64,000 nt of DNA from Nematostella vectensis (Eukaryota > Cnidaria > Anthozoa > Actiniaria > Edwardsiidae): assembly GCF_932526225.1 (NCBI RefSeq), contig NC_064042.1, positions 14,085,040-14,149,039 of the forward strand. Reading direction: 5' to 3'. Below the pieces are notes generated by a model. It did no database searches. It worked only from the letters and a program-made list of their open reading frames with translations, and was not told the DNA's origin. Positions 1-9,006 of this stretch are shown here, piece after piece. The position numbers were made by a program, and so were the translations under genes. The first letter of the stretch is position 1. Each line of letters begins with the position of its first letter.

Positions 1-192
1 ATCAAGCCCCATTTTACACACAGAGGTCCGCGTATTGTTCATAAAGTTGTACAATTTAATTAGAACTGGACTATTTAGAACTGATGGATCGTTAGCTGGT
101 TAGCAGTGCATCCAGGAGGAGTACTGGATTCCACACAATTTCTCATATATTACAAATTTCATTTTTGTATGCGGTATATATCCCCCTCCCCA

Positions 193-274
193 TAGCCTGC
201 TTAGCAAACGTTTCTGTGGAGTTTCGAGCGAAGAATGTGGTGAAACTCCACAGAAACGCTTGCTACGCGGGCTA
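193..274. mobile_element. 82-bp MITE with terminal inverted repeats
   Basis: The left end reads TAGCCTGCTTAGCAAACG and continues TTTCTGTGGAGTTTC. The right end is its inverse, GAAACTCCACAGAAACG followed by CTTGCTACGCGGGCTA, so the whole element can fold into one hairpin. A second copy with the same ends lies at 35235-35399. It codes for nothing and is a non-autonomous DNA transposon remnant. The viral element at 278-13518 is inserted exactly at its right end. Confidence 0.75.
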
Positions 275-277
275 TTC
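272..277. repeat. Left target-site duplication CTATTC
   Basis: CTATTC directly precedes the first G of the inverted repeat. The same six bases recur at 13519-13524 just outside the other end. Six-base duplications are the known signature of Polinton/Maverick integration. Confidence 0.65.
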
Positions 278-868
278 GGGGGGGGGGGGGGGGGGAGGGC
301 TGGGGGGTTTCAGAGAAACTAGTGGGAGGTGCGGATCGCCCCTCCGGGCCTCCCAGCCCCGTGTCTATATATCAGGCAGATAATGTTTCGCGTACATAAA
401 CAATCGGCAAAAGCTGATGTAGGCCAAATCGATTTCACGTACATAAGCTTTTGGCGATTGCTAATGTAGGCCAAATCGATTTCACGTACATAAGCTTTTG
501 GCAATTGCTAATGTAGGCCGGGGCCCCGCGTACATAAGGTCGGGGCGAAAAAGCGCATGGATAAATCTACGCAAAACCTACGGAGTTACCGGGGGGTTTC
601 AGAGAAACTAGTGGGAGGCGCGGATCGCCCCTCCGCGCCTCCCAGCCCCCCGTCTCTATATATCAGGCGGATAATGCTTCACGTACATAAACAATCGGCA
701 AAAGCTAATGTAGGCCAAAACGATTTCACGTACATAAACAATCGGCAGAAGCTAATGTAGGCCAAATAGATTTCGCGTACATGAATAGTCAATTAGGGCT
801 GCAGGTGTTTCGCCTGCATGAATAATTAATTGGGGCCGCAGGTGTTTCGCGTGCATGAATAATTAATT
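278..868 (+). repeat. Left terminal inverted repeat of the viral element
   Basis: It begins with an 18-G run, then CTGGGGGGTTTCAGAGAAAC. The block from about 303 to 420 is repeated at about 596-715. Between them a unit of about 47 bp ending in GCTAATGTAGGCC recurs. The inverse of this whole order is found at about 12960-13518. There are no convincing genes in it. Confidence 0.85.
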
Positions 869-927
869 AGGCGTTGGACTTGCAATTAGACATCCGTCTT
901 TCCTGTGGTATACCGAGCGTTCGAAGG

Positions 928-1218
928 ATGAGGTACGGAAGGGATTACTGCGGGTGGCTGAAGGCCGGCCACGCAAACACGTGCGGCCGAAGGTGCATGG
1001 ACACCTACTGCAAGGTGCACCTCCAAAGGCTCCGTATGGGCATCCCCCTCGCCGTGCCGTGCGGGATCTGCGGCGTAGGGACTCGGTCGGAGACGCGGTT
1101 GTGCCGCCCCTGCGGAGCGAATCGTGTAGGGCAGAGGATGCATGGCGTCGAGAGGCGGGCTCGGAAATGGTTCGCACTCGTCCTGTCTGACATCGCAGCC
1201 CGCGGCACGGGCAATTGA
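928..1218 (+). CDS. Small cysteine-rich zinc-ribbon-like protein
   Basis: This 96-residue ORF is first in the left part of the viral element. The ATG at 928 was chosen because the upstream in-frame stretch lies in the non-coding edge of the inverted repeat. Visible cysteines pair as CGRRCMDTYC, PCGICG and RLCRPCG, with a histidine in KVHL, suggesting one or two zinc-binding knuckles. The C-terminal half is basic and arginine-rich. The 3' end runs into a tandem repeat that precedes the polymerase gene. The function is unknown; a DNA-binding or regulatory role is only an inference. The frame is intact, unlike most larger genes of the element. Confidence 0.55.
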   Translation: MRYGRDYCGWLKAGHANTCGRRCMDTYCKVHLQRLRMGIPLAVPCGICGVGTRSETRLCRPCGANRVGQRMHGVERRARKWFALVLSDIAARGTGN

Positions 1219-1438
1219 TACTGGGTGGCACAATGCACACCCAGGCGCCCTGTCCGACACCGCGGCCCGCGGTTCGGGCGGTTAGGGGTTGGGTGGCGCA
1301 AGGCACACCCAAACCCTCGTCCCGCCGGCTGCGGTATGGGCAATTAGAGATTGGGTGGCGCGGGTCATACCCGGGCACTCATCCCGCCGGTTGTGATACG
1401 GGCAGTTGGAGATTGGGTGGCACAGGGTATACCCAAAC
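1169..1438 (+). repeat. Four tandem ~62-bp repeats with a GGGTGGC/CACCC hairpin
   Basis: Each unit contains GGGCARTT or a variant, a stretch like AGATTGGGTGGC, and an inverse arm such as CACACCCA. Successive hairpins centre near 1225, 1290, 1352 and 1420. The last unit ends directly at the ATG of the polymerase gene (1439). The position suggests an origin or a promoter array. Confidence 0.7.
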
Positions 1439-4400
1439 ATGGACGCTTATATAGAGGAGATTCTCGATAGCATGCGTGACAAAGAGGCGCCCGCCGTACT
1501 GGCAGGGCTGGTCCAGAACATCCTGGACGAGGACATCCCCGACGGTGTCAAACACAGGCTGCTTAAGCCGCTCGTACCGGAGAAGGTGTGGACGGAGAAG
1601 GTCTGGCGCGAGTTCGACCCTCTGCGGCCGGGACGGCGGCAAGAGGGCCCAGAGAGCTTAGACCCCGGGAAGTACTACTCTCTCTTCGTCGGCGGCGCCC
1701 ATCTTCGGTTCCCAAGCGTGGATGCCACTCTACGGGGCCAAGACATAAGCGCCAGTGTTTACCAGGAGATGCGAGATCTTGGTGGAACAGGTGTCATTGC
1801 TCTAAAGCCGGTTGTGCGGGGGCCTGATATTAATGACGACGGCTCAATGTGGTGGGTCTCGCACGAGCGAGAGTCTCTGCGGGCGAACGCAGTGCTTCCG
1901 CTGGTGCTCGAGATGGTAGACCCCGACCGGCGTTACAGACTCTTCACGGTCGTTGGTAAGGCCCCCGCAGAGCCATTGGCGCCAATCACAGAGGAGGAAG
2001 GGCGCTCGGAGCACAAGATCGGTGGGTCGTTAGTCAAGAGGGGGGGCCAAATCGCAGTCGGCGCCCTGGAAGGCATCGATGTGGGTATTTGGAAGAAAGG
2101 GCGAGAGTACCTCGTCTACGTGAGATACGAGCTTCGCCCTTTACCTGAGCAAAATGGTGAGCCTGGGCCAATGTTTGTGCGAGAGGGGAGTGACGCCTTC
2201 GTTAACTGTGTTGTGAGCTATGTTGCCGACTTCTTGAGGAATCGCGGCACCTCGCGCTCCCTTGGTCTGACCAAGACTCGAGGCAAGATCCTCGAGCGAT
2301 TTGACAAGAAGCTGGCCACTACGGGATGCACCAAAGAAGACCTCTTTGAGATGGAAAAGAAGCTCGAGGTAAAGCTGGTAGCCATGGACGCCCTGGGTAA
2401 CGTCCTGTGGGACTCGGGGAAGTACGGGACTAAGACGAGGGTCACCATCCCTTGCCACAATAACCACGCCTGGGCGGAGCTTCCGACTGAACCACCTGCG
2501 ATCGCGAGCGTCCACGGTCTAGACTTCGAGGCTGAGAGGGAGCTTCGTTCGTTATGTCAGGGAGAGGCAGCGCCTCGCGCTATCAGTGCCGCCGCAAAAA
2601 CGCACGAGGCGAAGGTGCGAGAGGTGCTCATTCCGCTTCGAGGGTCATGCTGTGTGGGCGTGTTGTAGTCACGCACGAAGGCAAACTGTACCGATCGGGA
2701 CAAGACGGATGGGCTATCGACAGGGCGTTTACAGACGAGATGGCTCCCTGATGATCACCCAGCCTACCAAGAGTACATCGAAGCTACGCACTCGATGGGC
2801 GGCGCAATAGGGTATCGCTTCAAGAAGTGGACCCAAAGAGAAAACATCAGGCCAACGCCTCTTAGATACAGGGACGTCTGGCGAGCTGCGCAGGTTGAGT
2901 CCAAAGTGTGGAATAGCAGGGAAAACTTAGGGACGTGGCCTCATGCGCACATCGATATGCGTGCGGCGTACCTAGGATGCGAGGACAGTGTCTTCGGCTG
3001 CGCCTCGGACGCCATTGATCTGGTACGGAAATACGGCTTCCCTACGTACGTGTATCGTATCGCGGATGTTGCGGGACGGCCATTGAGCGAGGTTCTTCAA
3101 CTGACCGGGGCCATTCAGTTGACCGAGTGGGGGTTCTCTGAGGCCTGCCACCCCTACACTTCCGGGAGGGTAGGGCAGCACTTGGAACAAAACGAGGGCT
3201 GGATCACCACGCCAGAGCTCAAGGACCTGCTAGACTCGGGTGACCTCGCCATGGCCGCGGCGAGGGAGGTGTTGTATAGCGTCGGAAAAAAGGACTCTAT
3301 CAAGTTCCCCCACTCCGGCCCCGGCGGCGAAGATTCGCAGGGTCGAGATCTCGCTGTCCGTTTCGTAGGCAAATGCGCTCGCCATGGCGACGAGTCCTCG
3401 ATCGTAGTCCGCGACCGTGAAGAAGCCGCGTATCTGACGAACCTCCTTGCGGGCACCGACCACTTACTTAACTTCGAGCATGCCGACGGGGCTCATCTGA
3501 TCCAATACAAAGACGGAGTCCGGCGCTCACAATGGTACCATATCAGGGCCTTCGTCTTGGCGTACACAAACATAGCGTTGCGACGCATGTTGAGGCGGTT
3601 CCCTCGCGAAGAGGTCCTCCGAGTGTGCACAGATGCCATATACGCAAAGGCGGTGCCCAGTGGTGTGAAGCTCGTGGAGCGAAATCCGAGGTATGGAGAG
3701 TGGCGCCACAAGAGGCCTGGGTACGGGTGGCGACCCGAAGCGGCTTGGGGTCCGAAGAGGTCGGGGTGCTTGGCTAGGGAGCCAAGCACTGCGCCGAGTC
3801 TGCCGTGCGATCTGGTGGCCGCAACCTCTGCGAGGATGTATCCAGCCGGCCAGGGAGGATCGGGGAAGACCGAGTGGGCGGTGAGCATGTTCCGTGGCCG
3901 TAACGTTATGGTGTTCACCCCCGAGAACGACCTCGCCCACGACCATCGCAACAACCCGCGCCTCGCGGTGAAGGCTCAAACCTACCACCACTACCTCTGC
4001 ATACCAGCGGAGAAGCCGATAGAGGAGTGGAGACCTTCCGAGCTGGGACACAAACTCGACCGTCTAGCAGAAGTAATCATCATTGACGAGTGATGTAAGG
4101 TACAGACTAAAGTGCTACGCGCCATCCTAGGGTATCTCGCCACGCGGCCGTGTCAGGTAGTGTGTTGTGGCGACTATGGGCAGGTCCCGCCCTGGGGAGA
4201 TAAAGAGGGGCCTCACGATATGCTCAAGGAGTGGGCACAAGGGAACATCCGCTGGTTCGAGTCCGACTACCGCTGCCTGTGTGAAGACTGCAGAAAGCCG
4301 TACAGTACATGCGACTGCGGCTCTGCCGCCCCCTCCTCCAGGCTCCACGACATAAAGGGCCGGATTTGGTGTCAGCCAGACTCCCAACAGCTTGAGGTGT

Positions 4401-4897
4401 TTCGAGAGCAGTGGGATGGGGTGGCGTTCGACGCGGCGATCGAGCAGGCCCACCCAAGCGATATGTGGGTGTGCTCGACCAACAAGATGGGGGCCCTTGT
4501 TCAGCAGCGATTGGTAGAGCACCACAGGAAAAACTACCCCCGATTGCCAGCAACCATCCGCTTTGACCCCGATCCTAGCATCGCGCATCGTTATCGCAAG
4601 CAAGGGCGGCCGGTGCAAGTGCCAGGCAAAAGGGGTGAGAAGGTCGACGCGTACAAAGGCACGGTAGTCGAGGTCCCTCTCGGCGTGGTCCTTTACGGGC
4701 TTCCCCTCGAGTGGAAATACGCGGTCTGGGGGACAGTCCACCGGGTGCAGGGCAAGACCTTCCAGACTCCAAGGCGCCTGTTTATCATAGACCACAGCTT
4801 AGAGGGCTGGATCACGAATGCTGTATACACCGGCATCTCCCGCGTGCGGCTCGCCGACCAGATAGTCCGCGTGATCCCCCCCCCCCCCCCCCGATGA
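1439..4897 (+). pseudogene. Replication protein: family B-like DNA polymerase fused to SF1 helicase, broken
   Basis: This is the largest gene of the element. The ATG at 1439 lies just after the hairpin repeats. The N-terminal part (to about 2610) resembles no domain I can name. The polymerase part shows a motif-A-like HIDMRAAYLG near 2950-2978 and a motif-C-like VCTDAIYA near 3625-3650. A helicase follows: Walker A AGQGGSGKTEWA (about 3850), Walker B VIIIDE (ending 4090), GDYGQVPPWG as motif III (about 4170), KYAVWGTVHRVQGKTF as motif V (about 4720) and YTGISRV as motif VI (about 4825). This is the pattern of Pif1/RecD-type superfamily 1 helicases. Lesions: the frame shifts near 2610-2650 and back near 2745, and a TGA at 4091-4093 sits directly after the Walker B acid. 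The frame then ends just after a 17-C run (4876-4892), beyond which an HNH domain continues in another frame. The gene probably replicated the viral genome. Confidence 0.75.
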
Positions 4898-5231
4898 CAC
4901 CCCAGTTGCCTTGGTTCCCACAGGGCTGCAGGCTACGCCCAGTGAAGAGCTCATTATAGCGCGAATCAAGCGATACGCTATAGACGACAGGCAAAAGGGT
5001 CGCACGAAGTACACGGGGCCGCACCACGTTCTGACGGTAGACCACGTGCTCGGCATGATTGCTGACGCGGAAAAGAAGTGCACGCTCTGTGGCACTCAGC
5101 TTCTGCTTCAGGGGTACACCAAGAGTCATCCCCAATGCTTCAGTATCGACCGGCGGGACGACAGTCAGGGTCACTACAAGTGGAATGTCAGACTCACGTG
5201 CCTCAGCTGCAATAGAAGGCACAAGCGCTGA
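4875..5231 (+). pseudogene. HNH endonuclease domain, probably the detached C-terminus of the replication protein
   Basis: The open frame starts inside the poly-C tract and has no ATG of its own near the domain. It shows a zinc-binding CTLCG, the HNH core FSIDRRDD with GHYKWNVRLTC, and a closing CLSCNRRHK, as in HNH homing and viral nucleases. The preceding helicase frame stops at 4895 just after the same C-run, so a length change in the run would join the two. I infer that the ancestral protein was polymerase-helicase-HNH. A separately expressed nuclease cannot be excluded. Confidence 0.65.
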
Positions 5232-5394
5232 TCACGTTTACGGCGATGTACACCTCCGTTCCGACCTCTAAGGGGACCTCTAAGGGGGGCTTTTCGGCTT
5301 TGAGAAGCACGCGCCTCAGCTTTATGGAGTCCTCAGGCGCAAGGCCAGTCATGCGAGTCTTCGTTGCGTTCATGTCCGAGATGATGATTGGCAA
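5203..5394 (-). CDS. Small hypothetical protein of the viral element
   Basis: This 63-residue ORF starts at an ATG (5394) and overlaps the end of the HNH frame by about 29 bases, tail to tail. It begins MPIIISDMNATKTRM and contains LEVPLEVGTEVYIAVNV, which could form a beta-strand pair. No family is recognised. It is listed because it fits the compact minus-strand gene order. It could be a chance ORF. Confidence 0.35.
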   Translation of the reverse strand: MPIIISDMNATKTRMTGLAPEDSIKLRRVLLKAEKPPLEVPLEVGTEVYIAVNVISACAFYCS

Positions 5395-5551
5395 AGCAGT
5401 AACCCACTCGCGGTTTGTCTTGCCGGATGCAAGCTTCCTTCAGCGTACGTATACGTACACGTATACGCGCAGCATGGAAAAAGGCCGCCTAGACGCATAC
5501 GTGCGTATACGCGTTTCGACGGCAGCTGCATCACAGCAAGCGGCTAGCTGC
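5395..5551. other. Intergenic palindromic alternating purine/pyrimidine tracts
   Basis: GCGTACGTATACGTACAC followed by GTATACGCGC (5443-5470) and ACGCATACGTGCGTATACGC (5493-5512) are imperfect palindromes of alternating bases. They lie between the end of the replication gene and the minus-strand block. A transcription-termination or structural role is possible. No gene is seen. Confidence 0.5.
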
Positions 5552-5944
5552 TTAGCCGATGGCGAGAGCGCCGGCGCCTATGTACGCTAACTCGGCGTTC
5601 TTCTGCGTTTTGCTGGGGACGTAGTAGTCGGACAGCTCGGGGGCCCGCATCGACTCCAGGGAGGTCTGGTTGTAGAGTTTGAGCGCGTAGTCGGTGTCGG
5701 TGAAGTTCTGCTTTGCGAGGGCCCCTCTCTCGCGACTTTGAGCTTGCCAATCGAGGATTTTTTTTCGCCGCTGTTGGTAGCGTCATTAGTCTTGTTGGTA
5801 TTTCTCTAGGGCCTTGTCGTGCCTCTCCTTCTCAGCTAAGGCGGGGCTCTCATCGTTCGACAGGAACTTTGCGAGGTAGTTGCCACCAACGAATGCAGTC
5901 GCGTTTAGGACGGCGCCGCCAACCAAAATCGCGATAGAGGTCAT
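5552..5944 (-). pseudogene. Small membrane-anchored virion-type protein, two in-frame stops
   Basis: The ATG is at 5944. The N-terminus MTSIAILVGGAVLNATAFVG is a hydrophobic anchor, followed by a charged helix ending KERHDKALEKYQQD. The frame then meets consecutive stops TAA TGA (5783-5788). The same frame continues after them with a helical segment, then NFTDTDYALKLYNQT and a hydrophobic end GAGALAIG before the stop at 5552. About 130 codons in all. The continued coding character after the stops shows a recent nonsense lesion rather than a short gene. The function is unknown. Confidence 0.6.
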
Positions 5945-6010
5945 GTTTGTGCGAAGCACACTTCGCGTGCTGTGTGTATGCGCAAAGCGCGCACGAGTCT
6001 AATACACGGC

Positions 6011-6235
6011 CTACATGGGTAGGATCTTCTGGTCCTCAAGGTAACCCTTCAAAGCGACAGCACCTGCAACGGCGGCAGTCATTTTTGCGTAGTTCATGGC
6101 GTTCGCGGAGGGGTCTTTGGTGAAGTCCTCGCGTAAGACCTTGCGCCCAACCCAGCCGATACCGGCGACGAGGCCGGTTATGACTGCGGCGTCGGTGATG
6201 GTCTTTGTGATCTTGCTCTGCTGCGCCGTCGACAT
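6011..6235 (-). CDS. 74-residue membrane protein of the viral element
   Basis: The intact ORF starts at 6235 with MSTAQQSKITKTITDAAVI. It has two hydrophobic stretches (DAAVITGLVAGIGWVG and KMTAAVAGAVALKGYL) separated by a charged loop with DFTKDPSANAMNY. It ends EDQKILPM. Two short membrane helices with a conserved-looking tail suggest a structural or membrane role in the virion. It follows the minus-strand gene at 6178-6861, with its start inside that frame. Confidence 0.6.
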   Translation of the reverse strand: MSTAQQSKITKTITDAAVITGLVAGIGWVGRKVLREDFTKDPSANAMNYAKMTAAVAGAVALKGYLEDQKILPM

Positions 6236-6861
6236 CGTGCGGATATGGGTGGGGCCCTCGTGTCTAAATGTCTGCTTACTCCATGGATAACAGCCGAGAT
6301 CCGGGAGCGCGAAGCGCTGTCGCCGGAACGCGGCCTTGTGGGCGGAGTCACGCCGTCGGCACCTTCGGTAGCATGCGGATTGGTAGCATGCGGATCGGTA
6401 GCTCGCTGGTTAACAGCTGGTGTACGAGTGAGCGCGGCAGCCAGCTCCTGCCTACGTGTGTAGAGGCCGATCAACGACACTAGAAGACCAGCGACCCCGA
6501 TAACCGAGCTAGCCGACCAAGCAGAGTTGCTTTCCGGGACTGGTGTGTGTGCCGAAGGCGTGTCAGCGCGTGCCGTTCCGGCGGCGGCATCGTCGGCGCG
6601 CGCGCGCAAGCCCTGCGGCTCGCTCGGCCCCGGGGCCACCGGCGACTGCACGACACGAAGTGCCTCTTTGTTCGCTCTGTTAATTCGGTTCCACTTTGCC
6701 AAGCGCCTTCCGGCTTCGACTCGTCCAGGGTGTTTAGGTCGAGTCCGGGGCTCGTGATTCTCTCCGCCAACGCCGAAGGCGTACGTGCAGGTTCTTGAGC
6801 AGTCAGGTTCCGCTAACGTTCCGGCAGGTTTGGCACTAGTACTTCCTTGAAGTTCCTCCAT
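6178..6861 (-). CDS. Basic/proline-rich protein with one membrane segment
   Basis: The ORF is 227 codons. It contains GRRLAKWNRINRANKEAL, a Pro/Ala-rich linker with PGPSEPQ, then a hydrophobic helix SVIGVAGLLVSLIGLYTRRQ, and a long polar C-terminus. It overlaps the next gene by 58 bases, more than its neighbours do. The original stop may have been lost, so the tail after about 6245 may not be authentic. The function is unknown; a membrane-anchored minor virion protein is a guess. Confidence 0.5.
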   Translation of the reverse strand: MEELQGSTSAKPAGTLAEPDCSRTCTYAFGVGGENHEPRTRPKHPGRVEAGRRLAKWNRINRANKEALRVVQSPVAPGPSEPQGLRARADDAAAGTARADTPSAHTPVPESNSAWSASSVIGVAGLLVSLIGLYTRRQELAAALTRTPAVNQRATDPHATNPHATEGADGVTPPTRPRSGDSASRSRISAVIHGVSRHLDTRAPPISARCRRRSRARSQRPSPTPQS

Positions 6862-6954
6862 TTGTGTGTGTGTGTGTGCGTCGGCGCACGCACACGCGGT
6901 GTCAACTACTTGGTACCAAGTGGTAGAAGAAGTGGCGAGCTTTCAAATGAACGT

Positions 6955-7380
6955 CTACTCTGGGATGGCAGACTCGCCACTGTCCGTGTGCTGTTCCGGC
7001 AGACACGCGCTGTCCGCGGCTGCTACCCCTTGTTGACACCGCGTGTCAGCGCTTGCCGTTCCGGCGGTGTTCACATGACGTGCTATGTGTAACGCCCCGG
7101 CGGCTAAAGCCATCAAACGACCGCAGCGTAGAGCCAGGCTTCCGCACATTGTGCGGAGCTCGTTGATGACGATGTAGTCGGACACTAGGTCATTGTGAAG
7201 ATCGACCACACTGTCTATCGGCAGCGCCATGCCTACCAGCTTGGTCGTAAGCTTCAGAAAGCTGTCTGCCAGGGCGTCTGTAGTCCGGCTGGCTATAGCG
7301 GTCTCGTATCGCCTCTCGTACTTCCTCACCTCCTCGGCGCTCATGCGTTTGACGTCGTCGTGAGTCAGGGCCTTGCCTAA
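6955..7380 (-). pseudogene. Alpha-helical viral-element protein, 5' end lost
   Basis: The coding frame opens just after a TGA near 7381 and runs through KALTHDDVKRMSAEEVRKYE, then YETAIASRTTDALADSFLKL and a mostly helical remainder ending near LHIARHVN. A low-quality tail follows to 6955. The first ATG (7344) lies inside the conserved-looking helix, so the true start is missing. The frame abuts the truncated packaging ATPase directly, implying that one deletion removed the ATPase C-terminus and this gene's start. Its function is unknown. Confidence 0.5.
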
Positions 7381-7640
7381 ACCTCAGCAGCATGTCGATC
7401 CGACCCGCCTCAGGTGCGATGACGAACAGACTATTGTCGCCCTCGCCGAAGCCATCGTATGCCTTGTTGTAGACAAAGGTAGGGCACATGAGTACTATGT
7501 AGTCAAACTTGCCCCGGAAAGGGCCGCGCAGCCGGTCCACTACGAATTGGGTCTTCCCGCATGACGTCGGGCCCACGATGAGAGCGTTAAATGGGACGTT
7601 TTTCGGGTCTATACCGCTCCGGCGTATGTGCTCAGTATTG
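7376..7640 (-). pseudogene. Packaging ATPase (FtsK/HerA-A32 type), N-terminal fragment
   Basis: The frame carries NALIVGPTSCGKTQFVVDRL, a Walker A loop at the start of a typical P-loop core. FDYIVLMCPTFVYNKAYDGF and NSLFVIAPEAGRIDMLLR follow. A32-type genome-packaging ATPases continue with a Walker B strand, but here coding likeness stops near 7376 and the next gene begins. No ATG is visible before the P-loop; the frame opens just inside the end of the capsid gene. Without Walker B it cannot be an active ATPase. Assignment to the packaging class rests on the Walker A context and the capsid gene next to it. Confidence 0.55.
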
Positions 7641-8898
7641 TATGGACTCTAGCTGTCCGTTCATAAGGTTCATTTGGGCGTCGGCCACCACAAACACGTG
7701 ACAGTTTACGCTACCCGAGCCGCCTGCCGTGCGTTTTATCTCGAGGTGCACACCATCGCGGGTATTGACCAATCGGAGACCACCCCCATGGATAGCACTG
7801 TCGTCCGTCGTTCGAAGGTCGATCCACAGAGCAAACTTGTTATCGCCATAGAACGACTCGGGGCCGATTGCCGGGGCGGCGGGCGCTCCGCTGTGCCCCC
7901 CCCGGGGAGGGGCGGACGAACCGCCTTTTCGCCTCCCTCCAGAAATCCGTGAAACGCAGGCCCTGGCTGAAGACTTTTTTTGGCATGCCGTCGATTGTAA
8001 CGCGAACGCTCTTGATGTCGGGGTACACGAACTTCTCAGAGTCGCGAGTCCCTGCCGTGTATGGCTCCACAAAGAGGAGCAGCAGACTACTCATAGACCT
8101 TCGCGGCAGGTTGACACTTTTGTTGATTATGCTGTCCGTCCCTTTGCTAATCATGAAGGTCTCGTGAAGGTTCACTTGCTCGTAGAAGAACGTTGTTCCG
8201 TTGTGGTAGGCGGCGGCTGCAGACCGGGCGAGGTTGTCGTCCCTGAGGCTTTCGTATTCCAGCACTAGATTTTTGGCGCCATAGGATAATTTGGTGGCAT
8301 CTGTTCCGACTACTACCTGGTCAGGCGCTGCGAACGTGATCTCGAAGAGCAGCGCCTCGGATAGCGCCCTTGGGTACAGCACGCCGTGGTCCGTCAGCAG
8401 AGAATGGTCTAGCGGGATGGTGTACCTCGCCCCGTGGGCGGCGTTTAGAGCGTTCTCCTTGGCGTTACTGGTCGCTTTATCGCCGGCCTTGGAGCGAAGC
8501 TTGCGCATGTTTTCTGACTGTATGCCCTGCTCCAGGCGGTCCTCTCTCTCGACCTTGGACAGGTAAAGCTCCTCATACATCTTGAAGACGTCGTAGCGGT
8601 TGGTGTCCTGGAGCGTTTCTCCTGCAAACGTGATTTTCAGGCTGCTCACGAGATTTCGGCCGACGTTGTTCACGACGGTATTATTCGCATGACCTGAGAC
8701 GGAGAGATCGAGACCGACCCTCAAGGAGCCAGGCACGAGCGTGACGCCTTCCGATAGCTTTGGGACCGCCACATATAGCGTCTCGCCTGGGGAGGCCGTC
8801 GACGGGTTGAGAGTGACCCGGTGAACAGTTCTCTCGGCTTTCAACCCCAGAGGAATTCTGGGTGTTCGCTGGGGGTCGAGTTTATCAATGACTGACAT
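7632..8898 (-). pseudogene. Major capsid protein candidate (double jelly-roll type), frameshifted
   Basis: The start is ATG 8898 (MSVIDKLDPQ), about 420 codons. The protein is rich in beta-strands. An N-terminal half holds TVHRVTLNPSTASPGETLYV and GRNLVSSLKITFAGETLQD. A helical loop follows with MRKLRSKAGDKA, then a second half with FFYEQVNLHETFMISKG and VRVTIDGMPKKVF. Near 7900, in a run of C's followed by G's, the frame shifts by one. The end, from FYGDNKFALWIDLRTTDD to ESIQY, continues in the other frame to the stop at 7632. Size, strand pattern and position next to the packaging ATPase fit the capsid protein of Polinton-like viruses. Without a structure comparison this is a family-level inference. 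A 108-bp divergent promoter separates it from the plus-strand gene at 9007. Confidence 0.6.
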
Positions 8899-9006
8899 CG
8901 TATACTGATATGTATATATATGCACATAAAGTACGAAGTCGCGTGGCTATGGTGCGGACTGTTAGACATGTCTAACATAGCATAGCACGAGTTATGCGCA
9001 CGCATC
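8899..9006. promoter_or_regulatory. Divergent promoter region of the viral element
   Basis: The gap separates the capsid gene (leftward) from the coiled-coil gene (rightward). It contains an AT-rich TATATATATGC near 8911-8922 and a perfect 16-bp palindrome, GTTAGACATGTCTAAC, at 8961-8976. A palindrome midway between divergent genes is a plausible operator or activator site. Confidence 0.45.

Noticed and set aside
863..1378. Overlapping minus-strand ORFs of 112-171 codons at the left end of the viral element
   Set aside because: High GC makes antisense frames open. They oppose the cysteine-rich gene and the hairpin repeats, and show no domain.
4091..4093. TGA after the helicase Walker B motif as a recoded (selenocysteine or read-through) codon
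   Set aside because: The element has several other stops and shifts, and no read-through signal is evident, so a plain nonsense mutation is simpler.
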